A stretch of DNA of 64,000 bases from Ceratorhiza oryzae-sativae (Eukaryota; Basidiomycota; Agaricomycetes; Cantharellales; Ceratobasidiaceae): positions 1-64,000 of the forward strand of contig JARWMV010000241.1 in assembly GCA_030998015.1 (NCBI GenBank). The letters are read 5' to 3'. The notes beneath the pieces are model-generated. The model saw only the letters and a program-made list of their open reading frames with translations. It ran no database searches and was not told the DNA's origin. This document shows positions 1-10,713 of this stretch, one piece after another (position 1 is the stretch's first letter; each line of letters opens with the position of its first letter). Position numbers and translations under genes: made by a program.

Positions 1-2334
1 CTGAGGGCACTTCAGAGACTTGCGGGATGGATTTTAGTTATACTTACCCCTAGGGGGTGGGTTGGCTGGGTACGGGGCGAGCAAGTAAGTGGTAAGGTCC
101 GTGCCATTGTTGATACTTTGTAATTTCACGTCAATGGTAGCATAATTCGCCTTCAGTTGAAGTACGCACGGGTTTCCAACGAAGTCAATGTACTGATGAC
201 AAAAGAATCACTATTGTCAAGCTTTGGACGCAGCGTCAAATACTTACCGGTTTCTTTGGTGTAGGAGTTGTCCTGATTGGGGCACCCGAAGAGGTTGTCG
301 AACCTTTCTTGGCGTATGAAAGCACGCCGAACCCAGACTGGATTTGAGGTATGACCTATCGAAAAAAAAGCTCCTGATACAAAGTTAATACAGCGGCGTT
401 AAATGAACCAACTGCAGCAGCTAAGTTCCGAATTAATCAAGTGTCGAAACCATAAAAAATAATACCAAACTCACCAGCTCGGACGGTATAGACATCGGGC
501 TTCTGATCGAGCTGCGTCAAGTCGGAACTAAGCCAGCGGATGGGTAATTGTAAGAGATGCTCTAACCTTGACAAAGAAAGAATACCGTTCGCCTAAAGTG
601 TGTCATTTAGCTCCTCGAACCATTGGTCAAGCAAGGAATGCATACCAGGGAGGATGGTGAGGGAGGTCACTTTCCTAATTCGTACGTAATCACCATCCGC
701 GGCATCTAGAAAATGGTTGGCAGCAGGAATTGAAACCCCATCGCATACTTACAGACATAGAGCGTATGGGAATCGATGGAAACTCTCACATCCCAGAGGG
801 CACCGCTATTCTACACGTGCAAAACCCATGTTCAGTGGGGCAAGAACGGCTGTACAATTCCATACATACCAAGACGTTGAAGGCCACCCATTCGTCATTT
901 TGGTTTACCTCCCAGTGTTGCAAAGGGGTAGTAGTGTTTTTGCACTCGGTGTAAATCTTCGGGTCCCTACCAAGCCAAGCCGGGTTAACAGGATCCGACG
1001 CAAGATGTAAGAACCCACGCCAACTCGGGCTGAATATGCCGAACATTAGTCAGGTTAGGACGGATTACCAGGGCAATCCCACCTTGGAGTCTGGGAAAGG
1101 GAAAATAGCAGAGTTGTTGGGTGAAAGGCAACTGGGCAGGGGTCTTGGCGTCAGCAAGTGGGCTGAGCGTCGAATCACCCAGACTAACCCTTTGGGTGTC
1201 AATGGTTTCTGGATATCGAGAGCGAGAGACTCGATTATTTCCTTGCTTGGGCATACCACTTGTCCTTTGCCGTTGACTGAATGCCAGGATATCGTCAGCA
1301 TAGTATTGAAGTCCCTTAACAGAAAACTCACTAAGAATACTATCGACGCATAGTTGCTCGATCCCAGTACGTTTCCATTCGGCCCAGGAATAGTCCGAAG
1401 TATAGTGCTTGTAATCGTACCTGAGTGGCGGATTAGAAGTCTTCAGGATTATGATATTGATGCATACACGTTAAATATAAGCGCATTGTTAGCCGCCTTC
1501 TCAAGCCTAGACAATGTCGTCTTGTTTCCGGTAATGAGACTGAATGGGTTTGGTCGATACTTTTTCGGACGAATAAATAATGTGCCTTTCAGTCCGTCAT
1601 CTGTTTGCATTTTCTAACATTAATTTCGAAATTCAGCGTGAAACAATCGCTTTTCTGCAATGCCGACATACGTAGTGAGAATGATACCAATGGAAGCCAT
1701 GTTGGGTCATGTTAAATTTGTACAATAAATCTTGGCCCGGCTTGATAGGATATCTGGATACAAGGTGAGTACCGATCTGCTCACATGGCGAGAGAGGCCG
1801 AGACCCACTGCGTAAGTCCAGGGACACCGTCCGCCCACATTGTTCCGTTTTGCTGTATGCTGAGAGCACCCGTCTGAATGCTTAGTCTAGGTGTTCGAAA
1901 CCTACGCGAAACGTGCCACTTACCCATGCCAGTGCATCGAAGTCGGTTTGCGGCCTTTGTTGATGACACGGATCTGGAGGAAATTTCAATTAGAATTTCA
2001 TCGAGAAATGGACCCAATGCCACCCACATGAGCCTCATCACCCTCATCAAATGTGAGATGCGGTCCTGGTGTTTGACCATTGACGAGCCATGAGTTACGC
2101 TGATTGCCTAGAAGTATTTACGTGCTTTAAAATGCCGTAGGTAGAAATGTTGAAGACTAACCATCTGGAGAGATGATCCCATTCGAGAGCTGAGTCAGAT
2201 CTGGTCAATAAGGTTACAGAATGCGACTTGAACGCCAGACTCACCGTTAGGGTGTACTTCGTTACTTTCGCATCAGCTGATGTAACGAATAGCAAAACTG
2301 AGACAGCCCCAGCCAGAGACATCGCGATGTGCAT
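1..2334 (-). CDS. laccase-like multicopper oxidase A, 3' end beyond window
   Basis: Secreted multicopper oxidase (phenol oxidation coupled to reduction of oxygen to water). The ATG at 2334 opens a signal peptide ending near TSADAK. Spliced exons then give NSWLVNGQTPGPHLTFDEGD, the copper motif MHWHG (near 1930), DGVPGLTQ (near 1825), HGFHWYHSHY (near 1680), CLSPNN, and CKNTTTPLQHWEVNQNDEW. Later exons give GERYSFFVK and NNGTDLTTYLLAPYPANPPP near the left edge. At least ten short introns are needed and no stop or frameshift was seen in what is present. The HCHxxxH end of the protein lies outside the window. It is closely similar in motif order and intron positions to the copy at 5124-8159, so it is a tandem duplicate. 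The usual Cys after GLTQ is Tyr in both. The family call is firm; substrate is unknown. Confidence 0.88.
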
Positions 2335-2487
2335 TATGGCGATCGTATTTGGAGAGCCTCCTAGTCCGATATGAATATATGGGAGTTGAAATTAGAAGTA
2401 CGATTGGAAAAGGGGCGAAGAAGAATCGAGGGGGTGAGAGGCCCAGTGCCGTTTTAGAAAAAAATTGTTGTAGTTTAAATACGCACA

Positions 2488-3124
2488 CTAGCTCGGACGA
2501 GCGCTAAATTTCCGGTCGCGTTACCTGGTACGCTAGCTCGGCCATCGAGTTGGAAACACGAGTTTTGCTTGGGCTGGAGCAGACACTATGGGGTTGCGGC
2601 TACACAGCCTGCACTTGGAGTACTCCGCAAATCACATTTAGCTGCGATCTGCAAAGAGGTCCACCATATCAGGAGGCTATCCCGTCAACGGCCCCGATTT
2701 CCTGTGTTAACACGAAGAAATGAGCCCGCGTCTTGGGCGTGGAACAGTGCGTGCGCGCCATAAGGCCGATCAGACGTGAGGAGCCAAGCCCGAGCGGGCT
2801 TGGCTGGCCGTTCAATATGACGCAACAACACGTTTAATTGCAATCAGAACAGCTTCACATTTGTGTTTTTTTGCCCGGGATCAGGGAAGCGGGTGGCGGT
2901 GCGCGAATACAACAAGTTGATGTGATACTTGGATCATCGCACTCAAGGCGCCACACACTCAGGTAAGGAGGGCGACGTTATCATGTCATAACAGCTTTAC
3001 GCAATGGAACAGGTTAGCAGAAAAATGTGAGGATATTTTTCAAAACAAGAAACGAGCGAAAGCGTTGGACACGCCTGTGCGGGTGGGGGAGAAGGTGATG
3101 TCCTTTCAATCACATGACTCGCTA
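2488..3124. other. intergenic, upstream of laccase A
   Basis: Promoter-side spacer of laccase A up to the Tc1 insertion. I see no convincing coding exon. It holds one perfect short hairpin (2782-2805). Confidence 0.5.
2782..2805. repeat. perfect hairpin, 10-bp arms
   Basis: Arms AGCCAAGCCC (2782-2791) and GGGCTTGGCT (2796-2805) are exact reverse complements around a 4-nt loop. The arms are GC-rich. It may be a protein-binding palindrome or chance; no function is claimed. Confidence 0.7.
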
Positions 3125-3154
3125 TGTACTCGCGCTGACATAAAGTTTATGAAC
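3125..3154. repeat. left terminal inverted repeat of Tc1 element
   Basis: Thirty bases starting TGTACTCGCGCTGAC are the exact reverse complement of 4376-4405. The TA at 3127-3128 is the expected target dinucleotide. Confidence 0.93.
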
Positions 3155-4401
3155 GCGCGTCACATGACTGATTCTCATCGCACTCTCCCCTTTCCCATGC
3201 CGCGTGGTCATGCTCCCGAGCTCACACAGGCCCAGCGAGGGGCTATTCTTATACTTCGGAAAGAAGGCTACGCATACCGCGACATTGCGCAGAAATTGGG
3301 CGTCTCTGTCGGTGTAGCTTACAATACTGTTGAGAGGAATGTTAAACACCACTCCATCCAATCTCTGCCTCGTTCTGGGCGCCCTCCAACTATCAGCTCT
3401 ACCACACGCCGTGCTATCATGCGGACTATCCGCCAGAACCGTTTTGACACCTACAAAATGATTGCTGAGCGACTGGGCTTTGTCAGCGAGCGAATGGTCC
3501 GAAGGGTCGCTTACGAGGAGGGCTATCGCCGGAGAGTTGCTCGCCGCAAACCATACCTGAAGCGAACCACGGTTGGTAAGCGGCTGCAATGGGCTCGGGA
3601 TAACAGAGGGAGGAACTGGCTAGGTGTTGGGTGGACTGATGAAGCTCACATTGAGAGCGGAGAGCAACCTAGCCACCCGAGGGTCACACGCAAAACCAAT
3701 GAGCAAAATCTTACCGAATGTGTCGTCCCCACATTTCGAAGCGGCCGCATTTCCCTCAGCGTATGGTCCTGTGTTGCCTATGGCTACAAGGGACCACTCA
3801 TCCGCCTCAAAACCACACCAGTCAGCATCTCTGCAAAGGGACGGAGAAAGGGTGGCGGATTGACAGCTCAGGGTTACATTGATCAAGTGCTCTCGGGACC
3901 GCTGCTCGACTTCCTGAGGCACGTAGGGCAAGAACGAGGTCTAGACATGCTCGTCGTGGAGGATAGGGCTGCTGCACACCGTGCAAAAGTCACACAACAG
4001 GCACGGAAGCGACTAGGCATCACCCAGCTCCCCCACCCCCCAAGTTCCCCTGACCTTAACCCGATCGAGCCTCTATGGCTGATCCTCAAATCCCGTGTGG
4101 CGAAGATTAGGGGGTCTGGCAATAGTGTTGAACGTCTTTGGGCTGCGGCTCAGGAAGCTTGGGACTCGATTACTATTGATGAGGTGAATATGCATGTGGG
4201 TCAGATGGATGCTCGAGTTCAGGCAGTTTTGAAGGCCAAGGGTGGACACACTAGGTTTTAATGAAAGCTCGTATGGTCTACTTCAATTTCTATTATGTAT
4301 GCTACAAGGTTTTAGTTACACGATTTTGAGTTATCAAGGCAAGAGAGGGCAGCCTGGGTGCGAGAATGATCACGTGTTCATAAACTTTATGTCAGCGCGA
4401 G
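3129..4401 (+). mobile_element. Tc1/mariner-type DNA transposon, about 1.27 kb
   Basis: The element is bounded by perfect 30-bp inverted repeats (3125-3154 and 4376-4405) that include a TA at each end, as expected for Tc1/mariner insertion at TA. It contains one uninterrupted transposase frame on the plus strand. Perfect repeats plus an intact frame point to a recent, possibly still mobile copy. It sits in the spacer between two tandem laccase genes and disrupts neither. The exact end depends on whether TGTA or only TA is counted as target. Confidence 0.93.
3164..4261 (+). CDS. Tc1-type transposase, DD34E
   Basis: Cut-and-paste transposase. N-terminal helix-turn-helix DNA-binding region: LTQAQRGAILILRKEGYAYR followed by DIAQKLGVSVGVAYNTV; then a second helical region RSGRPPTISSTTRRAIM. 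The catalytic DDE domain shows WTDEAHIE (first Asp), VVEDRAAAHRA (second Asp) and SPDLNPIEPLW (Glu), with 34 residues between second Asp and Glu, the Tc1 spacing. It ends in RVQAVLKAKGGHTRF, typical of the family's C-terminus. The open frame runs upstream through the terminal repeat without an ATG until 3149; ATGs at 3149, 3164 and 3197 are all possible, and I chose 3164 as the first one past the repeat. No intron is needed. Confidence 0.92.
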   Translation: MTDSHRTLPFPMPRGHAPELTQAQRGAILILRKEGYAYRDIAQKLGVSVGVAYNTVERNVKHHSIQSLPRSGRPPTISSTTRRAIMRTIRQNRFDTYKMIAERLGFVSERMVRRVAYEEGYRRRVARRKPYLKRTTVGKRLQWARDNRGRNWLGVGWTDEAHIESGEQPSHPRVTRKTNEQNLTECVVPTFRSGRISLSVWSCVAYGYKGPLIRLKTTPVSISAKGRRKGGGLTAQGYIDQVLSGPLLDFLRHVGQERGLDMLVVEDRAAAHRAKVTQQARKRLGITQLPHPPSSPDLNPIEPLWLILKSRVAKIRGSGNSVERLWAAAQEAWDSITIDEVNMHVGQMDARVQAVLKAKGGHTRF

Positions 4402-4405
4402 TACA
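4376..4405. repeat. right terminal inverted repeat of Tc1 element
   Basis: Exact reverse complement of 3125-3154, ending GCGCGAGTACA, with the TA target at 4402-4403. Confidence 0.93.
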
Positions 4406-4450
4406 GGCGCGGAAGCGCCGCCCCACTCCAGCATACAAGTAGGGTAGAGA

Positions 4451-4508
4451 GTATAGGGCAGCATAGTAAGAAAGGGGCTGTATCGTTTCTTGCTATGCCG
4501 TCCTATAC
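4451..4508. repeat. imperfect hairpin, about 23-bp arms
   Basis: GTATAGGGCAGCATAGTAAG (4451 onward) pairs with CTTGCTATGCCGTCCTATAC (ending 4508) with two or three mismatches around a 12-nt loop. It lies 46 bp right of the Tc1 element, so it is not part of that element's termini. Confidence 0.65.
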
Positions 4509-5123
4509 ACTCCGTGCTACTTGCCTGTTTTGTTCTCGCTTCACCGGCTTCTACTCTAGAATACAAACATACAAATACATAAATATATATCGAATATGCC
4601 AGAATGAACTAGCAATCGCATGACTCGTGTAGTGCGAATCTCGTACTTACTGTAACGTTCTACGAGGTGCTAGAACGCCTCTTTTTCGTGTATATAACGA
4701 GCTCTGTTTCGCTCCATAGGTAGTCATCCGCATACTTGAATATATCATAGTTTTACTCGTCTTAAGCACACTGCGCTCCGCGCATATAGCGTGATATATA
4801 CATTATACGGAGTATAGATCTCAACATCTACTGCATGACCGAACTGCAAATTGGATTTTACAATCAAAAACCTACCAGCGACTTGCCTTGTACTGTGAAA
4901 AATAAACCACTCGTTCTCTACAAGTAGATTTTCGTTTCTATGCTTCAGTCGTGCACTGGTTAGTACTTCATACAATCCCCCAAGGGGTTCAATTCGCCAC
5001 TGAGCAAAGTCGCTCCAGCCGTTTCGAGATGAAATTTATTTCATTAAATCAAGAAGGAGCATGTATCTAACCCAAGTAACAAATGTAGAAGCGGAGAAGT
5101 TATAAGAATCAACGGTGTGAAAT
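4509..5123. other. intergenic, 3' of laccase B
   Basis: AT-rich spacer holding the 3' flank of the laccase ending at 5124. No exon or repeat was recognised. Confidence 0.4.
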
Positions 5124-8100
5124 CTACGCCGATATCGCATCTTTAGGCTTATTTTGATCGAGGTAGAACTTGGGAACGTATCCGTCAACCAGATTCTCGG
5201 GCTATTAAACCGTGAGTATATCCGCTGCTAGAGTGTTCAATCGACTTACCCCTTCCATTAGGACGATAGCCATTCCAGTAGCAAGATGCTGCAAACTATC
5301 CTTAGCGGTTTCGATCATAATGAAGACAAAAGCAACCCACAGGATCGATATGCTAGAAGATAACAATCATCAGAACATCAATTTTGCCGGTTTATGAAAG
5401 AAGACTCACGCAATGCATGATAACCGGACCCACGTCTTCGGACTTGAAGCGTAGGGCCGCCCAGGCCTTGCCAGTCAAATCGACAGGCTAAAGAAACAGC
5501 TCTCATTACAGTTGACTTACTGGCAATAACCAGACTTACTGTAACAAAGTCATCACGGACGGGTGGATTAACAACGTTGATACCGGTAAAGTTGGCTTGG
5601 ATAGCATCATAAATAGTCTCGTACGGGAAGTCGCCAGCGCCAGATCCCTAAAAATTAGGTCTTCAGTCAAACGCTCCACCGAGCGGGAGCTATGCCTTAC
5701 CAGGAACCATGCCTTGTTGCTGTGTTTATCTGATTTGCGTAGTTAGAATAGTGCGCACACCTGGTAACGCATAAACTCACGCATTGGGTGAGGGGGATGG
5801 AGTGCTGGGTTACCGGCGGTGATGACCATAATAATATCAACGAGTGAGCCTTGGGGGTAAGAGAAGTAGGTCTTGTTGTTGAGGTGGCCAAACTCTGAAG
5901 GATTGAAAAGAAGTGGGGTTGTCTTATCGCTGAGCTCTTCCCAGGGGACACCATTCATCGTCCACTCCATTTCCTCCGGACGTTCGACGTTCAGCCGAAT
6001 AGTACGATCAGCAGGCCCTAAATTGCTATCAACAACACATGTAGGACTGAAGAAACGAGAAAACCTACCACGAGGAGGAGGGTTGGCTGGATAAGGAGCA
6101 AGAGCGTGAGGTGCAAGGTCTGTACCATTGTTGATGCTAGGAAATAAGCGTCAGGCTTGTTGGAATTGAGGCTTTGAATAAGCCCATACATGTTTCCAAC
6201 GTAGTCGATATACTTTTCGCAGTATGTTAGCGATTGGTGTTCACTCATAAAGTTTTCACTTACGGGTGTTTTGGCCGCGGGTGTGACGCTGACCCTGGGG
6301 CCGGTTGCAGTGGTTGTACCTGTTGTGGTGTACGACAAGACTCCGAATCCAGATTGCATCTGAGGGACAACCTGAAAAGGAAAAAAAAATAAGTACAAGC
6401 CTTAGTAGCTACATCTGCAATCACAAACCGCGGCAGCTAGAATATACGAGTCAGTTGATAATCCAGAGTGCAACGCGCTGGTACGTACCAACCCGAACGG
6501 TGTAATCAGCAACTGGCTGGTCCAGTTTCACGAAGAAAGAATAGCGTTCGCCAACGGGAATAGTGATCGAGTTGGCTTTCTTGATACGCACGTATTCACC
6601 ATCGGCCGCATCTACGCGTGGTGAGTATGATACTACCTGAGAAAGCCAAAACAACTAACAAATATAGAGGGTGTGAGAGTCGATGGACACCCGCATATCC
6701 CAGAGTGCACCGCTATTCTGTAATGAAACCATCTAGTGAGCCAAGGAAAACCGCGTTGACGTTGCCCAGACAGACCAGCAAGTTGAAAGCCACGAATCGG
6801 TCGTTCTTGTTGACAACCCAGTGTTGAAGAGGAGTAGTCGTGTTTTTGCAGTCGTAGAAGACCTTGGGAGACCTATGGATGGTATTGTGAAGGAATTTGA
6901 ACAGAAACATATTGGGTATACTTACACGAGTTCAGGCTTCGAGTCAGGGAACGGATACATGACGGTATTGTTGGGAGACATGCAGCTACAATCGAAATTA
7001 GCATATTGCACACCGGCTAGCAAGTCATCTTACCCTTTGGCAGTAACGGGTTTCTGGACTTCGAGAGCGAGTGGTTCCATTATTGCCCTGTTAGGGCAAC
7101 CGACCTGTCCTTTTCCATTGACTACAGAGAAATCGTGAGGCTGAAATGCAGTCGAGTTATACCTGGACCTACTAAGGATATTATCGACGCAGAGCTGCTC
7201 GATCCCAGTGCGTTTCCACTCGGATAACCACCAATCTGACATGTAGTGCTTGTAATCATATCTATGCCATATAAGGTGATTACTCTCAGGGGTTGGATTA
7301 TGAACTTACGCATTGAACATTAGAGCATTGTTAGCAGCATTCTCGAGCAACTTGATGGTATTTAGATTTCTCGAAATCATGCTAAAGGGGTTTGGACGGC
7401 CTTTCTTTGCCCGAATAAAGATGGTTCCCTTTAAGCCGTCGTCCATTTGCATTTTCTGGGAGAATATATGAGCTGCGTTCATTTGAATCAGATTTCGCAA
7501 AGCTTACATAGTGCGAATGATACCAGTGGAACCCATGCTGTGTGATATTGAACTTATACAAGAACTCTTCACCGACTTGGATTGGATACCTATAGAAAGG
7601 AAGGGTTAAATACGGAAGAGTAAATGGGTTTGGACGACTTGCTGGGTAAGGCCGGGGACACCATCAGACCAAGGGGTACCCTTCTGTTCAATCCTAGGAT
7701 AAATTGCCTCTAGGTTAACTCTGGTCGTCAGTATGAATGGCGACTATGACTCACCCATGCCAGTGCATCGAGGTTGGCTCGAACCCATTATTTATCACGC
7801 GAATCTAGGTCAGGGAAGTCGTACCAAGGTCAATAACTAAACCATCTCAAACCGCGGCCTGTTCTCACCTGAGCCTCGTCACCTTCGTCAAACTCCAAAT
7901 GAGGCCCAGGTGTTTGCCCGTTGACGAGCCATGAGCCACGAGGAGTACCTAAAATATGGTGTGGTCAAAAACCGGCTATAGCCGATAAACCACAATACAC
8001 ACCGTCAGGAGAGATGGTTCCATTCGTGAGCTAGACACTATGTCAATATTAGATCTCACGTCTGACACGAAGAGAGCTCACCGTCAACGTGTACTTGACG

Positions 8101-8159
8101 ATTTTGGCGTCAGCGACTGCAACCAGCAGCAATGAAGCCAATGTGCTTGAAATAAGCAT
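5124..8159 (-). CDS. laccase-like multicopper oxidase B, complete
   Basis: Secreted multicopper oxidase. The ATG at 8159 begins a signal peptide MLISSTLASLLLLVAVADA. Spliced motifs in order: PTSMHWHG, SDGVPGLTQ, HGFHWYHSHY, CVDNILS, CKNTTTPLQHWVVNKNDRF, GERYSFFVKLDQPVADYTVR, PPHPM joined to HKHSNKAWFL (HPMHKH), VGPVIMHC joined to HIDP and HLATGMAIVLMEG. It ends PKFYLDQNKPKDAISA at the stop 5124-5126. About fifteen introns; one (7590-7642) is GC-AG, and the HIDP exon (5341-5352) is 12 nt. All four copper-ligand clusters are present. Oddities: axial residue after HCH is Met rather than Leu/Phe, HIDWH is HIDPH, and the usual GLTQC is GLTQY. Met suggests a low-potential enzyme; activity is inferred. 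Confidence 0.92.
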
Positions 8160-8190
8160 TGGAGAAGAGGGAAAGCTAGATTAGTGGTGT

Positions 8191-8874
8191 ATGTATGCGC
8201 ACGAGAATAGTGAAGGAAAGTGGAAAATGTCGCAAGATGCAGACCAGACCGATGCTATTTTCGCTCCAATGATGCCCAGCATTTATACGAGTCAATATGC
8301 TCGGCAGGCGCTCAGTTCCCCAAGAAACACGCCACAACGCGTTTGGTCCAACCATTCAGTGGGGGTCATGCTTTGGGCGGTGGTTTGCAGTGGTGAGATC
8401 ACGACGCAAGGTACGCTCCAATAGGTCAATGCCAATAACGTACTGAATATGACACCCGAAAAGGTCTTGCGCGTGATGAGCTCATCTGAAGCATTATTCG
8501 TCCAGTCGATTATGGGGGTTTCGTCGAACAGTGATCCAGGCAAGCCCCGCTGACGTCATGTCGCCTGTATAAATCAGTTTTAGTCCACCTTCTTAGAATC
8601 GGCATTTATTTTGGATCCAGAAAGTGAAAGGAATTATACAGTACGTCTAGCGTTTGGCCGCACCCCTCGTAAAGGTACTTCGACCATCGGTCCCAAGAAC
8701 TGGGTCGATAGGCTGATAACAGCCACCGAGATATTCACACGTCAAAAATCGGTTAGACTCCGAGGCTCGATCGCAATTGTACGGAAGGTACATCCGCGCG
8801 TTCAAGAGGCAGTTCGAGCCAAAATTGGGATTGAAAAAAACATCACCATGAAATGGCTCAACCGAGACCACTAA
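8191..8874 (+). pseudogene. decayed Tc1-like transposase remnant
   Basis: Two fragments resemble a Tc1 transposase: near 8350-8425 a run NHSVGVMLWAVVCSGEITTQ resembles the family's core beta-strand before KGPL, and near 8790-8840 HPRVQEAVRAKIGIEKN resembles the C-terminal RVQAVLKAKGG. Frames are broken by several stops and the catalytic triad cannot be traced. It lies directly upstream of laccase B. The resemblance is weak, so treat it as a probable transposon fossil, different from and much older than the copy at 3129. Confidence 0.35.
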
Positions 8875-10035
8875 GAGCCGGCCAATCCCGACCGGGCGCT
8901 TAGTCGTTGAGTTTTACAGCCGGGTGCGGGCGAATCGAGCGGATTATGGCTGGAGTGGCGTACGCTCATACACATCGGGAGTGGGGTGGCCCAAGCCGGA
9001 TCGGCCGGAGTTCGTCCGGCATTCTAATGGACACCGGACTGAAACGAGGGCGACCAAAGCGAACAAGTTTGTCATATTTTTTTTTCTTTTATCCAGTACT
9101 CTTGGGGGGATCCCGAAGGCGGTACTCGAAGTAGAACATGATTTGAATACACATCGAGGAGTCCAGTCGGGGTGGATAGAACATCACGTGATGACCGGTC
9201 CCCTCGCTCTCTAACGCAGCCCCCAACTTCTCAAACGATGTATCGCAAAAGAGAGCTGGTTGCAGCATAGCCTGTTGAAACTTCCGGCGGTAGACAAAAG
9301 ACCATATCCGAGACACTGCCACCGGGTGAAACGGCATGGCCTCCACTCTGGATCTCACCACGGCTCGACCTCGAGTCGGTGCCTGGATTTTGGTTCGTTT
9401 ACGAGGTGCATATGTGGACTGGATGGCTACGAGCTGTAAATCATCACCCGATGATGCTCTTGCCGCAGAACCATGGTCCATGTGGCTCATGCCTTGTGCC
9501 GCTGTGGGGAAGAATGCCATGGGCGGCACTTGGGCCCGGCCCTAGAGTTCTGATCTTGTCGTCATACAAGGGAGCAGAGAAGATACATTGAAGGCATCAG
9601 AATGACCCAGTTGACATTAATTGACATGAGCCTCAAACGGCTCTGGGCATGAACCTTTATCCCTGAGACACGGTACGACCTCATGCTTCATGCAGTGATG
9701 CCGAGGCGTTAAACCTCCATCGGCTTTAAATATCAATCATTGCTGATACTATCCGAAGGAACTTAATTACCGCATATGTACTTTAAGCCATTGTGAAACC
9801 TTAATTAGGTGCTCCAAAATAAGCAGGAGCTTCACAACCACCCGCCTACAGCGGTTTGATTGGCGAGGATTGATTTTATCGCATATCCCCATTCGGTCGA
9901 TACTCTTGCGTAAGCCCTGTCTTGAAACCGACCATTTTTATCGCTCTGGGCGGAACCTCGTGTTTCGACGCTTCAGAGCTCGCTTTGTATGGTGCAAGAT
10001 GTGAGATATGGCTCAGCAATGGCATGAGCGCGACC
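8875..10035. other. unannotated spacer
   Basis: GC-richer than its neighbours, with open frames up to 146 codons (minus strand 9089-9529), but no frame shows a family motif, a signal peptide or neighbouring exons that join to it. I do not call a gene here. Confidence 0.4.
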
Positions 10036-10037
10036 TA

Positions 10038-10711
10038 CACTGGGTGACAAAAGTCTTGCAGCACTCGTGTTACGGCTCTGGGCAGTCAGGAGCAAAGGCA
10101 AAACACGACTTTTTGTATGACATATATAGGGTACCGTCTAATACATATATTGCAACACTTTGTGAGAATCTGGAGTGCATACACGGGGCACAAGGGGAGA
10201 TGTGGCACAGGGGTGGTTTTTAAGGTCATTGTTCCAGGCATCCCCAAGCTTAGCTGTAGTAGTAGGTATTATAGCGCTGAGCCTCATGACTGCAACGGGC
10301 ATCTGGGCTTTTGTGTGCATGCCACCATTGCAGAGATATGGGCAACTGAAAGTACTGTTTTTGGGTGTTTTTGGCCAAAAAGCACCAAAATTGCCGACTT
10401 TGGGCCACCATTGCTCAATAACGGGGGCACGCACACAAAAGCTCAGATACTTGTTGAAATCTCAAAGCTCAGCACTATCATGCCTACTACTACAGCTAAG
10501 CTCAGGGATGCCTGGAACAATGACCTTAAAAACCACCCCTGTGCCACATCTCCCCTCATGCACTGTGTATGCACTCCAGATGCTCACAAAGTGTTGCAAT
10601 ATATGTATTAGACAGTACCCTACATATGTCATACAAAAGGTTGTGCTTTGCCTTCACTCCTGACTGCCCAGAGCCATAACACAAGTGCTGCAAGACTTTT
10701 GTCACCCAGTG
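10038..10711. mobile_element. fold-back MITE, 674 bp, TA target
   Basis: Almost the whole element is one inverted repeat. The left arm starts CACTGGGTGACAAAAGTCTT at 10038 and the right arm ends with its reverse complement at 10711; arms of roughly 330 bp meet near 10375. TA flanks both ends (10036-10037 and 10712-10713). Frames read from either strand give near-identical peptides (for example HWVTKVLQH and NTYIATLC on both strands) because of the symmetry; they are not genes. It has no transposase, so it would be mobilised in trans by a Tc1/mariner-class enzyme. Confidence 0.9.
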
Positions 10712-10713
10712 TA

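Noticed and set aside
3065..3163. Transposase start at 3065
   Set aside because: That codon is TTG and lies outside the terminal repeat, so it is not part of the mobile unit.
9089..9529. 146-codon minus frame as a gene
   Set aside because: No motif, overlapping plus frames of similar size, surrounded by transposon debris.
10117..10663. Overlapping frames of about 160 codons on plus and 98 on minus
   Set aside because: Produced by the symmetry of the fold-back element; both strands give the same peptides.
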